64,000 nt of DNA from Alviniconcha marisindica (taxonomy: Eukaryota; Mollusca; Gastropoda; Provannidae). The translations under genes and the position numbers were made by a program. The notes under the pieces are model-generated. The model ran no database searches and had not been told where the DNA came from. It worked only from the letters and a program-made list of their open reading frames with translations. Positions 34,651 to 48,320 of the stretch are shown one piece after another. Position 1 is the stretch's first letter; each line of letters begins with the position of its first letter. The stretch is taken from NCBI GenBank assembly GCA_018857735.1, contig JABMCL010002924.1, forward strand, positions 372,001 through 436,000, read 5' to 3'.

Positions 34651-37488
34651 GTCTTCACATTGTTTGAGAGAAGCATGCAGATCATCATAAAGAATCTGGA
34701 ACAATATGACCTTCAGGACTTCCCTGATGACTACATCATTGGGTATGTATGTGGTCCTCTTTGTAAGAGAAGTCATCCTCTACCAAGTGTGTGTGTGGTG
34801 GGGGGGGGGGGGGGGGGTAGGGGGGGGGGGGGTTATAAAGAGGCCGTCAACTGTCATATTTGTGTCCTTCAGATTCTGCCAAAGTAACCTCATTTGTCAT
34901 CTTCTGCATTCAAGCATGGTTCTGCCTCAAATGGTTAGTCCTGTGGTTTGGGTGAAGATTGTGGTCTAATGGATGGTCTTGCCAGTTGTATAAATATTGT
35001 TTTGTGGGGTATTGGTAAAATCTTGATGGATGAAAACCCAGTAGAATCTTCTGAATACCATTTTGTTTTCATTTTAGTGTGGGTGTTGTATCCCATTGTA
35101 TCAAGACGCTTTATCCAAAAGTATTTATTCACAGAAAGTATGAATAATCCATACCTTTTTTTCACATTTTGTGTCAGGAGGACAATGCTGGTCAGCAAAC
35201 ATTTGATCCAAGTATTCCTCTCTTCTTTTTTCAGTTCCATGTTGAAGCGCTTGGCACTGCAGAAGAAGCTGAACAATGCATCTTTAAAGGTGCTGTTGGT
35301 GCCTGCATTAGAACACTTAAATCTAGAGGATGTGTACCTGACCCAGAAGACATTGCACATTGTATATTCCCAATGTCCACATCTGAAAAGTCTCAGCCTT
35401 CGTAACTGTGGCTACATCATTACAGACAGTGTGTTGAGTCAGCTGACCAAGGTAAGTTATGCTCACAGCCTTATGAAATAACAGATTTATGAATAGACGA
35501 ATTTTGTATTAACTGTGAAACACACAAAGATGTGCTTTTGCATACTACTGCACAAAGACCAACACAGTGTAATCAGCGATCATAAGCTACATTTGGACAA
35601 ATTCTGCCCATTTGTTCTGTGATTTGAGCCTGAGTAGTTTCTTTATACATTTCCAGCATTATTATTTTTACAAAAGGTCAGGAGCTATATATTTGTTCCA
35701 GTTAATATATTTTGTCTGTATGAGTGCACATTGGGTTTTTTACTTAAAAACTTTCATGGCACTTAAAAAACTAACAACAACAAAAACTGCTGAATTTTGA
35801 GACAGAATACTGAAGGGTAACTGTGTCTGGTAATGTTCCAATAGCTTGCTTGCTTGTCACTTATGTTTGTTGGTGTATGAAACAAGAGAAGTTTTAAATT
35901 TCACATTGTTACATTTTCATCACATCTGCATGTTTGCTAGGCCTTTGCACCAGCATGATGCATTGGATTTCTGCTAATGTCAGTAAAATGCTGTCTTAAA
36001 TGTGTTGTCTAAGTATGAAACAATTTGCCCATGTTGCAGCACAACACTGGCTGTCACCTCTTAGATCTATCAGCTATATATGGTCACAGGTATAGTGTGC
36101 CACACAATAAAATGTTAGGGGGTAAACAGTTTTTAATGCACTAAGAGTATATCCGGCAAAGTTTTCTTTGAACTGATTAATCTATAGAGGTTTACTAGAT
36201 GGAAAATAGTGATAAAGAACAAGTGATAACCCAGCATGTTGTTTATGAGTTTTGGTGACAAGTGATTGGTTGAATAGCAGATGGTTACTGACTAGGTGAC
36301 AGGTGATTGGCTGAAGCATGGTGAGCTCACAATCTTAGGCTTACTATTTTGGCTGAGAGCATTGGCACTGGCAGTACATCAAGTTAGTTTGCCTAGTCTT
36401 TGCAGTTGTAGAATTCTTCTGTTCACGTGGCATCAGTCATCAGCTTGGACAGTTAAAGACTCTTACAGAATAAAAGGACCGTGATGTTTTCAAGGAAACT
36501 ATGATTAATTATGTCATGACGTTAGCAGTTATATGACATGCACATGCCATCTGCAAATTTGGAAACTTGCAGTGTAAAATATACATCAGTTTGCACTGGA
36601 CTTTATAATTGTTTTTAATAAACACATCCATGGATGGCAATAAGGTGAGGCTGTAGAGCTATCTTGATCTTATATTGGATTGTGGATTTAACTGACAGAG
36701 TGAAAGAACACACTCAAAAGATGGTGGACAGAAGTTTGCATTTGATTCAAAGTTTTAATTTCAGTTTCTATCACGAATGTGTAATAGCTTATGTAATGGA
36801 TTTTCATCATGGTTTATGAAGAAATAAGAAACACTCTTTGTGTAAATTTTGTCATAGTCAGCTTTACTTACTAGCTGCGGCAAAATTTACAACACAAATG
36901 TTTATTTCTAGTTAAAACATGTAAATCCATAGTGTAAGCTCTGTTTCACTCCAAATGTGACATCAGTGTTGCCGTTTAGCCATCAGGTCCACCAGAAAAA
37001 CTTATGTTGCGAATTTCTAGGGCATCTGTGTGATTTTGCAGTTCTGAAAATATGCTTTAAATTTTGTTTTTTTTTTTTTTACTTCTCTGTTAGTCTGTTG
37101 ACTTTGTTTTTGCCTCCAAGCTTTCAGTTAAATGGTTCTTGTGTTGCAGAAACTGGTGAAGCTGGAGTTTCTAAACCTGACAGGCTGCAGTCACTTGACA
37201 GATTTGTGTGTGAAGTCCCTGGTGCAGAATCTGCCCCACCTTGGTAGACTGGGACTCAGCTCCAATAAGGGCATCACAGAGGCTGGTGTCATACGCCTGC
37301 TACAGAATGCTCCATCCTTGAAATTACTTGATGTCTTCGGTCTCAAGGTATCATCAGAGGCAATGAGCAGAATTGACCACATACGAACCGAATGCAGGAT
37401 AGTAGTGATTCTAAATGGACTGGAGGAAAAAGATGAGAATGGTGTCAAGAGACGCATACAGCCAACACACCAGAAAGGGATGGTGTGA
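34651..37488 (+). CDS. Leucine-rich-repeat protein (AMN1/FBXL-like repeats), three exons
   Basis: Exons 34,651-34,742 (phase 0 to 2), 35,235-35,451 (to phase 0, donor GTAAGT) and 37,150-37,488 (ends TGA): 215 residues. The N-terminal LFERSMQIIIKNLEQYDLQD resembles the helical box that precedes LRRs in elongin/cullin adaptors. Then come repeats of the form LEHLNLEDVYLT, CPHLKSLSLRNCG, LEFLNLTGCSHLTD, LGRLGLSSNKGITEAG and LKLLDVFGLKV. The tail is basic. Such LRRs bind proteins, often as ubiquitin-ligase receptors, but no function is shown here. No start exon was found. The first exon starts in phase 0, which also fits splicing from the TRPT1-like exon 2 (31,111). Introns show no other gene. Confidence 0.8.
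34800..34832. repeat. poly(G) tract
   Basis: Two runs of G (about 18 and 12) split by 'ta', directly after the first LRR exon. Confidence 0.95.
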
Positions 37489-40400
37489 TCAGCTGGCTGT
37501 TTTCAACATACTTGGAACAGGACGAGATGATAGTAGTGGTGTATGTAGGCTGGGTGAAGACTATGGGTGTGGGTGGGGGTGTGTGGGGAGGGGGGGATGT
37601 CTGGGGAGGTGGGCAAGAGGAATATGTTTTCTGCTGTGATAATTTGTATTATGGATTTTCTTTTCTTTTTTTGACTTTAAAAAAATCCAGTATGTTTATC
37701 ATTATCAGTTTAAATGCTTTTGATGTTGCTTTGATGTTCTTTTTACACATTTATTTTTTCTTAATTAATGAGCCTTAGTAGTTAGCTGAATTGCCCTGTG
37801 ATGGATGATTAAAGTATATTGACTTGAATCACTGTTGTCCAAGTCTGTTCCTCTGCAGTTCAAGGAGGTGGTTGTGACCTCCCTTCTGAAAAAAGGAAAA
37901 AGAAAAAAAAAGCTTGCATTAAAGGAACTAGCCCATGCAGATCTGGCTAATTTTGGCATGAATTTTTATTACTGTAGGTATGATTTTTCTGTAGCATTAA
38001 TGTCTGCTTTGGCCCTTTTGAAACACGCCAGTTTAAGAATAACTGTACTGGTGGTCTAAAAATAGATTGGGATTCTCCCAGCAGGGTGCAGCTGTTTATG
38101 GAATGTGTATTACATCATTACATTTTGTTGTTTTACACACATTTTTGTAGGCTTGGCCTGCAAACAATAGACGATCTTCGGAAATCCAGGGTACTGCACT
38201 TGGGAAGTGCCTGTGGGTGTAGCACAGAGTAGGCACGCTTTTGTTGGGGATACAGTAATCTGTGACGAAGATGGATGGATACAGTAAAAAAAGCAGAAAA
38301 AGCATCAGAAATGCTGGTCAAGCACTGTTCGTGGGGTACATGCAGCTCTGATGGTAGGTTCCCCCAGTTTTGTGAAGGTGTCACTTTTGTGCCGTTTACA
38401 TGCCTTTGTTGGATCAAAGTCTGCAGGCATCCCCATAGCAAAATTATCTCTTGTTTTTATCACTCGAAGCGGTCGGAATTTTGCACACAAAGAGAGCGTC
38501 TGAACCAGTCAAATGACCATTAGCAAGCAAAAATGTGACGTGCCCAGTTGGTTTTTGTTTGTAGTTGTTTGAATTTCAAGTCATTATTCTCCACCTTCTA
38601 AATCTGAACAAATCCAGTGAATACTGTGTTAATTAACAGTACACACATGCTGCCAAAGTGCATGTAAACAGGGTGTAATGTTTTTGTTTTTTACACTACC
38701 TTCCCCTCTGAAGTTAGATGCATAGTATAAAATGTCACAGTCATTTTGGTCATATCATATACAACAGCTTGTCTGCTTTCTTTATTTAATAAACCCCTTT
38801 CGTTTATCTCGCTGTTGCACAGCAACAACCAATCAGGGTCAGCTACAAAGTTCTAGAACTCCTTCAAAGCGGATGTAGGGGGGAACGTGCTGACACTGAC
38901 TTAGAGCGTACTGAGATTTGACTGGGCTGAATCATTTTGGATGCCCACAGACTTCGTAAAATTTCCAGTTAATTCAATCTGTTGACTGACAAAGAAGCTC
39001 CGGCACCTGGATGGCCGTTGTTGTTATTATTAATTTTTTTTATCCCTTCGGGGTGAGCCAGTAGAGTGGGGTAGGGGTGGGGGGCATTTAGCGTATGCCA
39101 GCACAAGTGGGCGTGATCTGCCCCAGCAGGTGTGTGTGTGTGTGTGTGTGTGGTGGTTGGTGTGCGTGTGTGTATGTGTGTGTGGGCGCGTGCACAGACA
39201 CCTGTGAACACGTGTGTGTGTGTGCCGCGTCAGTGCGAGCACGCGCGCAGGCGACTCTATGAGTGCGGGGTGTTTGTGTTTCAGTGTGCGTCAGTTTCAC
39301 TTTGTTTTGTATGACTAAGTATGTGTAGTGATGTATTATTATGCTATTGCTTTTGTGTGTGAGTGTTTATGCATTCCATACTTTAATTAAATGACAAAGC
39401 TCTTTGAGTCGCTCAACTTGCACCCATTATTTATTTGCTGCAAACTATAGTCTTTTGACTGTTGTAGTTTGGTGGTGTGTTTACCATTAGGTTTGTTGGT
39501 AGTCCGCCGTTTCTATTAATTTTGTCAGGTCAAGCTAAGTACTTCTTTATTCCATTTAAAGCAACAAGCAAACCAACCCCCCCCCCCCCCCCAAAAGAAC
39601 ATATTAAATTAAATTAAATAAAAATTAAAAGAAGAAAAAAGAAAGAAAATGACCATGTATAAATGATTCAAAATTTAAGAGAGCACAACAACAGACAATA
39701 ACTGATATCATAAACATTATTAGATATAATAATATTGGTTACAGAAATGCACTGTAAAATAAACAGTAGCTCACACATTCAAATATGATTAATAGGCTAT
39801 GTATGAGGCACAAGTATCATCACTATTCTCATCCTGTCCACCTTCACACCCACACCCATACACTATATCACCGCCTCCCACACATCCACACGCACACATA
39901 CATACACCCACCCTCATCTCTCTCTTTCTCTCTCACATAGACTGACGCACATACATGCGGGCGCCGCATGTGCATACACGCACGCACGCACGCACACAAA
40001 TAACGGACCAAGCCGGGTAGCCTCATAAATTATTCCTAAAACAGAATGAAGATCGGCATGAAATTAGTGAAAGCTGTTACAGAGAGAGAGAGACAGAGAA
40101 TTAGCCTAAACGAATGTACATAATTATATTAAAATGTAAGGTAAGAGATCAGAAATTAAAGGTCTCAACACAGCAACACACTCACCCTCACATGCACACG
40201 ACACTAGTGACACGTCCTGTCGGCAAAACAGCCTAATCAGTTAATGCCTCAATTACTCCCCCTGCCTCCCTCATGCATACACATTCTCTCGTTCTAACAA
40301 CAGTGGTATATACTGTAGTAATTAAGTGCACAGCCAGTGCACTTGAATAAGATGGGGGGGAAATAAAAAAAATAAAAACGTTAAAAAAATAAAACTTCCT

Positions 40401-41613
40401 TCTCAACAGACTGGGCGGCGGGGATCATTCTTGAGTCAGCGCCGCGGAATACGATACTTTGCCTTTTTACTGAAACTAAATGACAGATGTTCCACAGGAT
40501 TCCTGGCTTTTATTCGACCAGTGGTGCAGTGAATTACACTGCAGTGAATTTTTGCGCCCATCTTGTTGCTGTGAAATGCGAGGTTTTCACTACTACTAGT
40601 ACTAGGCAAATAGAGCTATGCGCTCGGCCAGCAACCCAGCTGATGTGTTCCCCCCTACTTCTGGCAGATTTCACACGCCAGTCCATTGCGCATGCACAAA
40701 AATCTAAGTGAAAGGGTCTATTGATACTGCAGAAGGCGCCGACAGCAACATAAAGCACTAAAAATGTTCAAAGGGCATAACAGAGATACTGCACCTAGGC
40801 TAACAAAGCAAAGAGATTCACAAATGTTTGTTTTGTTGTACACCTCTCACTGACTACAAAAAATCATCATCATCATGCAACAAAGCCAAAGGAACTGACC
40901 TCTTGCTTTTCACCTGATAGCTCTGCCCACTTAGAGAAGTTCAAAAAACAATGTGTGTTTGAACTTGCGCTTCAAACTGCACAGACCCAAAGTGCATGAT
41001 CAGTTTTTTAAATCAGCACAGACACTTTATTGATTTTAAAATATATTTTACGTTACAATGGTACTCGAGCAACCCCTATGCCCCTGTAAGGAAGTGTGTT
41101 TGTATGTACTAAATGTAGGCACTGACTGGCTAAAACCTCTCTGTTAGGCAGAATTGGTGAGACTGAGAGGTCAACACCTTTGTTGCCTGTCAAACCATCC
41201 ACAGGGGAGTTAATACCATAGTGCTCAGGTGATCCTCTGTTACATCCCTTTGTAGTATGGACAAAAGCAACTTTTTAATAAACTGTCATACCATTTCTAA
41301 GATGGAAAAACATGACAAGTAACAATGCATTGGTGCAGACCAGTGGGGTATAACTGGAACCCCAGTCCAGATCAATGAAAGATTAGTTCAGCTGTCTTGT
41401 TTCTTTCTTTCTGATAAATGTCTGGTACACTGTAGCTGGTACAGGACTATTTCAGCTGTTAATAAAACAATTGTAAATAAAAAATATATTAATACAAGAG
41501 GGGTATTGAAGTTATAGGCCTACAACAACTAGTTACCATGAATTGTCTTAGAAATTTCTGATCTGCGCATTCCTCATTAAACATAATGTACAGTTAACTT
41601 TGGGATATTTCTT

Positions 41614-41654
<41 letters not shown>

Positions 41655-42664
41655 ATACACAATCAACTCTCAGATATGCCTTATTATTAGATACATGTAC
41701 AGTAAAGCTTGGGACATCCCAATCCTTACATGTACCATACAGTTGAACCTCACTTTTTGACCACACCAGTCCAACAGCCAACCCTTAATTAAAGCCATTT
41801 TATTTCAATCCTTAAATATTCCTTCTATTTAATCATGCTTATAAAAAATCCACAAATACAGCCACTCATATTGCACAGCCCTCAGCTTGCAGGCACGCAT
41901 TATCCAGTCCCAAACTGTTCCTTTGAACTCTGTACTGTGCCCATTGATGCTTCTTTCTCCATGAATGGCGAGTTGGCATCACTGAACTAGAAAGATGGAG
42001 GGAGCAAGCCTCACGGATGCTGGCCCCAGTGGAAGTGACGCGCACGCCTAGCAATGGAGCCACTCTGAACTGTTAGCTGCCATTCTCCTTTTGATTATAA
42101 AACTTTATAAAAGTAAGAAACTCACACTTGCTGTACAAAATGCCCCACAGGCGGTACTTTACTGATATACCAGTGACATGTGAACACTGATAATTGTTTG
42201 TTTACACGACACCGGACACTGGTGTGTAGTAAGCAATATGCAGCGCAGCTGGAACCAATGACTCCATGGCCAGAAAAAGATGGAGGCGGTGTGGTGCCGC
42301 ACAGCGGGCAGCGCTGGCCGCACTGCGCGCAGGCGGCCTTGCTCCCTCCCATCTTTCTAGCTCAGTGGTTGGCATCCAGTGATCCATATATATTCTGTCA
42401 CCAGATTTACTAAGTACTGTGATTATTGCTCCTCTGTCAAATCTTTGACCAGAGGGTGTATTGGTTCCACCTAACACACATAGGATACCTTCAAATCATC
42501 CAAGTCTGGTCTGTAAAATTGACTGTTTCCAGAAGCAGTGGTGGAAAGTGCCAAAAGCAATCAAGGGAAACTACTCTTTGTTTCAGCTGATCAGAGTATT
42601 TATGGTGGAATTGTTTCATGTTGTAGCAAATGGGAAATGTCAACTTTGGTGGTATGTTGGCCTC

Positions 42665-42696
<32 letters not shown>

Positions 42697-43590
42697 AGGG
42701 ATGGCAGGTTGGGGTGGGGGGGTGGGGGGTGGGGGGGATATGTGAATAGCCTGTACCTTCTGATAGACTGTAAAAGCTTGGTCATATACTTTGACAATTG
42801 GTTGAATAATAATTCATTGAATGTCACTCAAACAACTTTTAAAAAATGGACAAAAAGTACTAATATTCTCCAGCACACTAACCTGATGACAACTACTTAC
42901 ACAGTCATTTGGTCTGTTTGCTGTTGAAAACCACATTTGCCCATTCAAGTTTCACACAAGCACATTTTTCAGTCAACGGATTTTACTTCAATCAACTGTA
43001 GATATCATAAAACACTATGTGCCAAAACAAATGTCAAGCAGCTCCAACAAATTGTTAAGGAATGTTGGGTGGAAACTCCTCCTAGGTTCCATTAAATCTC
43101 ACAGGTCCCTGGCTGAAGCAGATCTGATGCAAGTAAGTAAATTGGTGCTTTAAGCCCAGTCAACCAGTGCGGTTATATCAGGGTGATACACATTTTGTCA
43201 TCATATATTACTTTTTAAAAGTTTATACATGGTAAAACTGGTATATGTACAATTTTAAAACCATACTTAAAAGTGAAGTAAGACACAAACATAACCAAAA
43301 GAGATCACAAGTTCAAATTTTTCCAAAAATATTGATTTCTTTGAAAAAGTTAAAAATCTTTTCAGGTGAAATCTCGTGGAACAACACACACAGTGATTGA
43401 GCTGTAAAGTGGCTCTCTCTTATTTAAATAAGATCTGAACAAGTAAGTAAAATATATTCAATAGTTAAAAGTTCATCACATCCGATACACATTGGCGGTC
43501 CCTCACCCTTCAATAAAAAGGAATGAATACTAAAAGAATGGCCACTGTACAATTAGGCTATCACAGTCTCTTCTTTTTTGTTTGTCTGAG
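37489..43590. other. Intergenic stretch, no gene recognised
   Basis: Likely 3' UTR for the LRR gene at first, with ATTAAA at 37,808. Then GT/CA-rich simple sequence (39,130-39,260; 39,840-40,020), AC/TA repeats at 41,610-41,655, and an inverted-repeat element at 41,965-42,385. Frames here show no family resemblance. Confidence 0.6.
41965..42385. repeat. Element bounded by ~40-bp inverted repeats
   Basis: Left arm ttggcatcactgaactagaaagatggagggagcaagcc pairs with the reverse complement of right arm ggccttgctccctcccatctttctagctcagtggttggcatcc with few mismatches. No coding content; a MITE-like element is the simplest reading. Confidence 0.6.
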
Positions 43591-43599
43591 GACAAACAA

Positions 43600-45810
43600 C
43601 ACACTGACCACTGTTTTAAAACTGGGAAATTTTATGTAATTTATTTCCCAGGAGCTCATCCCACTCAAACTGCCACAATTCTAATATATATTTATTTGCA
43701 CGAGATTTTAAGTCTGAGAATGGAATGAGCTCATCCAAGGTGTCGCCAACAGAATCTGCAGCTGAATTATCCCTAATGCCCACATTGCCAGGGACCAGGG
43801 ACCCAAATAAAGACAATCTCCTTCCCATCTTTGGTCAAATCCATATATAGTTCTAGAATCTGTACCAAGACCGGGTGTTCATACTTTAGGTTAAATATAG
43901 CTTTTAGTGATGAAAGTGAATCAGACAGTATTAAAAAAGATTTCTCTTTAGAACAATACACATGTTTTAGAGCCAAAAGAATAGCTCGTAATAATTATTA
44001 TTCTGCAGTGTATATGGAGCTGTTGTCCGGAAGGCGACAAGTCAAAGGTTTGTTGGAGCATATTGTGGAGACAGCCGCCATAGTGACTCCTGTCTCTGTT
44101 TTAGAGCCATCTGTGAGGAAAAAAATCCAACGAAGGATATTCTGAAATAAGTTGCAAATAAAACCGTTTGTATATTATTGGGTTGGTTGTATCTTTTTTT
44201 AATTTGGTTAAATCAAAGCGAACTGTAGGAACAGAAAGCATCCATGGGGCGATGTCCACAGAGGAAGCATCGTCAATCAGGTTAAGGTTAATTTCAGATT
44301 AATTTTCCAGGTGTGGTGGAATACGGATGCCAAGAAGTGGAACTTTTGACACTGATTCTTGAAATAATTTTACGTTTTCGAGTTCAAAAGTGCAACTGCA
44401 GGCTGGGTTTTCTGGCAAAGATTTGAGTTTAAGAACATAATTTAGTTTAAAGAAAGTTTTAGATGGCGAGAAGCTAAGGGCGGTTCATGTGCCTCCATGT
44501 AGAGGCTTTGGGCAGGAAATGTGTAAAAAGCCCCCAATGTGATACGCAAGCCCTGATGGTGGATCGGATCCAATTGCTTTAGAATCGACCGACAGGCTGA
44601 TCTGGACACAATGCGTCCTTAATCCAATTTGGAGCAGACTAACACACAGTACTGGCATAGCAGGATCATACAATCAGCTCCCCAATCAGTATGTCTGACT
44701 ACTTGCAAAATATGCAGAGCTTTTTGACAGGAAGATTTAAGATATTGCACATGATTTTTGTCAAAAATGAGACCAAGGAATTTTGCTTCTTTGACTACTT
44801 TTATAGGCGTTTTTCCCAGAAGGATGTTAGGGTCTGGGTAAAAACCATATTGTTGGTGAAAGTGGATGCAGACTGTCTTGGAGGTGGAGAACTTAAAACT
44901 TGGATGTTGTTAACACACAGCTGCATAGCCCTCTCCACTCTGTTTAACATCTTTCTGCTCACACACAAAGTCACCTACAAACAAGGAGCAATCCGTACCC
45001 TTCAAGACAGCTTTAACAATGTTGTTAATCTTAATGCTGAACAAGGCTGGGGACAAGATGCAATCTATACCCTTCAAGACAGCTTTAACGATGTTGTTAA
45101 TCTTAATGCTGAACAAGGCTGGGGACAGGATACTACCTTGTGGGACCCCCATTTTCTGCTCATGCAGAGTGGAACCCACTCTAACCTTAAAAGAGCACTT
45201 GGGTAAGAAACTCTGAATAAAACTGGGGAGATGGCCTCTGAAACAAAGATCCCAGAGGTCTGCAAGAATGCCATGCTTCCACGTTGTGTCTTCTCAAGGT
45301 CAAAGAAAATAGTTAAAATGTTGTCTTTTTTAACAAAGGCATTTCTTATAAAGGTTTCAAAACGAATGAGGTGATCCAATGTACTGTGGTTTTTCCTGAA
45401 GCTGCACTGCTTCTTGGAAAGAAGACCCTGCGACTCAAAGGACCACATGAGGCAAGCGTTGATCATTCTCTCCATCGTTTTACACAAACAGCTGGTTAAC
45501 GCTATAGGTCTGAAGTTGCCGGGATCTGAGTGGTCCTTGCCAGGTTTGGGAATAGGAATAACTACCACTTTGTGCCATGATGGCAGAAAACAGCCAGATT
45601 CCCAGACGTGGTTATATACCTTTAAGAGTACAGATAAAGCGGAATTTGGGAGATGGCTTAACATTTGATAATGGACCTGGTCCAAACCAGTGGCCGTGTC
45701 ATTGGCTCTCTGTAATGACTGCTTCAATTCAGTCATTGAAAAAGGTAGGTTATAATCCTCTTCATTTGTTGAAGAGAAATCCAGACATCTTTTTTCTTTT
45801 AACATTTTAA
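43600..45810 (-). mobile_element. Decayed Jockey-type LINE: reverse transcriptase to RNase H
   Basis: In minus-strand order: NLPFSMTELKQSLQRANDTA, VIPIPKPGKDHSDPGNFRPI, ALTSCLCKTMERMINACL, FRKNHSTLDHLIRFETFIR, ILTIFFDLEKT, MGVPQGSILSPALFSIKINN, then FVGDF in place of the catalytic Ala-Asp-Asp box. An RNase H-like block follows (LILSDSLSSLKAIF, EIVFIWVPG, DNSAADSVGD). Several frameshifts and a 72-bp internal duplication disrupt it. 7,430-8,077 is a second, shorter copy. Confidence 0.9.
45003..45146 (-). repeat. 72-bp in-frame tandem duplication in the LINE palm
   Basis: caagacagctttaac starts at 45,003 and again at 45,075; the two 72-bp units differ at a few bases and translate to the same ~24 residues (ILSPALFSIKINNIVKAVLK) twice. 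Confidence 0.9.
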
Positions 45811-46674
45811 TCCTGAGATATCATATGTAGACTAGGTATGCTTGGTTGAATAAACAGTCACCTTCCCAAGCTGTGGGTTGACTACTGAATAATGGAATCC
45901 ATCCTTCAAACCATGGCATGCAGCACCTGCACACAAACACATCAGGACCGGCATCCACTGACTGGTGGAACTGGGAGAAAGATTAAAAATAATCACATCC
46001 ATAATAACTTCTTCTTTTTTTAAACTATAAAAAGGAGAAAATTAATATTCAGCCTTGATCGGATGTCTTCATTCTTACCCACCCGAAAAAAGAAGGGGAT
46101 AAAGAACAGAAGACTGAAGCTCAAAAGACTATGAAGGAGACAAAACCAAACACACAAAACTAATAAACCAGCAAAAATGTCCAACAAACAAAGACAAAAT
46201 CAAAATAGTTTAAAACAAGGAAAATATCATTTGCACAAACATTTTGACCTTTCAGTAACTATTGTACTCTCAGCTGAACCACTGAATCATTCATTTTCTG
46301 TACAGTTGCGAACATTAAAATAGTACTGATTCAAGATTGTTTAATTGCATTGATTTCCTCCCTCCCACTCCCCCCAACTGGTTTACTCATTCAAGATGCC
46401 ACAAAATGATGCTCTCAGCTCCTGTTTTGGCGCACTGTTTTTGCCCGTTTAAAATAAATCGTAGTAAATAAACTACTAGGAATAATACAATAAACATTCA
46501 TTTTTACAAAGCTTAGGATGTGTACTTGTCTGATAAATAATCCTTAGAGTCATATCACATACCTTTCTCTGTCGCAACACCAAAGCAGGAACTATCCAAA
46601 CACAGTAAAAAAAAAGTTTTATTCTACTGGTTGCTTGGATCCCAATGATGAAAATGAAGATGTCATTATCGCTG

Positions 46675-46836
46675 TCATTCGAGTCCACCTCGAGATCTAC
46701 TGGCGAACTCATCGCCAGAATCAACAATGTTCTCTTCAGAACCACTGTCCAAAAAATCTTCTAGATCCAAGCCCTCATTAACTAATTCCACAGTTTCCCT
46801 CATCAAGTAATGCATGTTCACTCTGTGTGCCGCCAT
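46675..46836 (-). CDS. Short acidic ORF, possible first exon (uncertain)
   Basis: 53 codons from an AAAATGGCGGC start, ending at TGA, with a very acidic middle (LDLEDFLDSGSEENIVDSGD). The start context looks genuine and the composition resembles N-termini of piggyBac-derived proteins, but nothing downstream confirms that. The surrounding 45,811-47,183 has no other recognised feature. Confidence 0.25.
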   Translation of the reverse strand: MAAHRVNMHYLMRETVELVNEGLDLEDFLDSGSEENIVDSGDEFASRSRGGLE

Positions 46837-48302
46837 TTTGAAACGTACAACTTTCGTCAGTTTGACACACGTGTTACAAAGGCCAAAACAGACAAAGGAA
46901 CACTCGACTGGACTAAGGGGGATTACCGAAAGTGTCCAAAATTGATTCAGTTAGTGTAATATAATTGCCTCCAATCAATGCAAAAGTCGCTCAGACTGTT
47001 AAAAATCTTTAATTCTTACTGCATCTGAAGACGCCGATTGTCGTCAAGCATACTGCTAAGTCCTGAGTCTTAAGATGTGGAGACCCTTGAAAGTGTTCAA
47101 TGAAAACCTGCCTGTCCACAGCCTTTTATCAAATGATTGAGAAATACCAAAATGAAAGAAGTAGGTAAGGACTGAGAACTCACCAAAATTACCCAAAGCA
47201 TCAGCTACAATCAAGGCTCCACTAAAAGTGGGGAAGGCCTTGGTGATGGGTGCCATGGCAACCTCTGCAGATTTAGTCACACTGAAGCCTTGACCTAGCA
47301 AGGTCACTGCATGGAAACTGCAGAAATGCATACAACTGGGTAAATACATTTTCAAGATGCACAAATGAAGCAAAAGTACCAGTGTGAGCTGTCAAAGTGA
47401 CAAGAGCATTACTGTCTATAAGCTACCGTAAAAATACAAAATGCAGAAAACATTATGGGCCATGAATGGCAACAATAATAGCATCAGGCTATGAAACCTT
47501 TGCCCAAGCCAGTAAATAATGTCATATGTGGCTTTTAGATGCGTTGCCTGTGTTATTAGCAAACACATATCTTCAGGTGCTTTTGGTAGACTACCTGCTA
47601 TCTTATATATGGAAATCTTAGTTCTTCAAAATGCACACCCTCATCAACATAAATGACTCCACATGTTTGTTGAACTTCAAGAAAGCCCTAACAAATAGTC
47701 TGCAGATGTGCACACATTTGGTGACCTCTCTGATTAGAGGCAACTGTAGCTAGATTAGAAAAAGAAAATGGTCACAATGCAATGCTGCAAGTCTTACCCA
47801 GCCAAGGGATGTACATAACAGACTGTAATACTAACAGCTTCCTCAGGGATAGCCTCTTTCCTGGGATCAGCTACTGTGATGGCAGGGGAGAGTCTATGTT
47901 GATATGTAGGATAAAAAATTGCACTGGGAATGCAGAGGGGAGTCTATGCCTATATTCGTACATGTATAGAAAATTGCGCTGAACATAGCAGAAATCCCTA
48001 CCTGGGTCATAATGTCACCATCACCAGTTGCAGCAGCACCTCCTAACCCACTTGAAGCATAGGCACTGGCACCCACTTGTCTGAAAAGAGGTCAAGAAAG
48101 TATATTATTTCCACCTCTGTAATAATTATGTGCAGCATATACAAAATAAATGCACACAGGAGAAAGATGGAAAGAGAGAGCAAAACAGACATTTAGAGAG
48201 AGAGAGGAAGAAATGGGGCAGAGAAAAATGGATGTAAGGAAGGAAAGAGAGGGTGAGGAAGGAGAAAGCAAGAGAGAGGGCAATGGAGGGAGAACTGAGA
48301 GG

Positions 48303-48320
48303 TGGGGGGGGGGGGGGGGG
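48303..48320. repeat. poly(G) run
   Basis: About 18 G within a GA-rich stretch, in the place where the AGA nucleophile exon would be expected. Confidence 0.9.

Noticed and set aside
34948..35481. 177-codon plus frame as a single exon
   Set aside because: Only its last part (from 35,235) has LRR similarity and an acceptor; the upstream half is intron.
38805..38830. gctgttgcacagcaacaacc as an X-box
   Set aside because: Palindromic but the left half does not fit GTNRCC, and no gene start is nearby.
40487..40711. 74-codon frame in the intergenic region
   Set aside because: No resemblance to any family, no splice or start evidence beyond an ATG.
47782..47830. Possible 25-nt AGA microexon with a good GTAAGA donor
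   Set aside because: Its length does not repair the phase between the two flanking AGA-like exons and its translation does not match the expected FLP residues.
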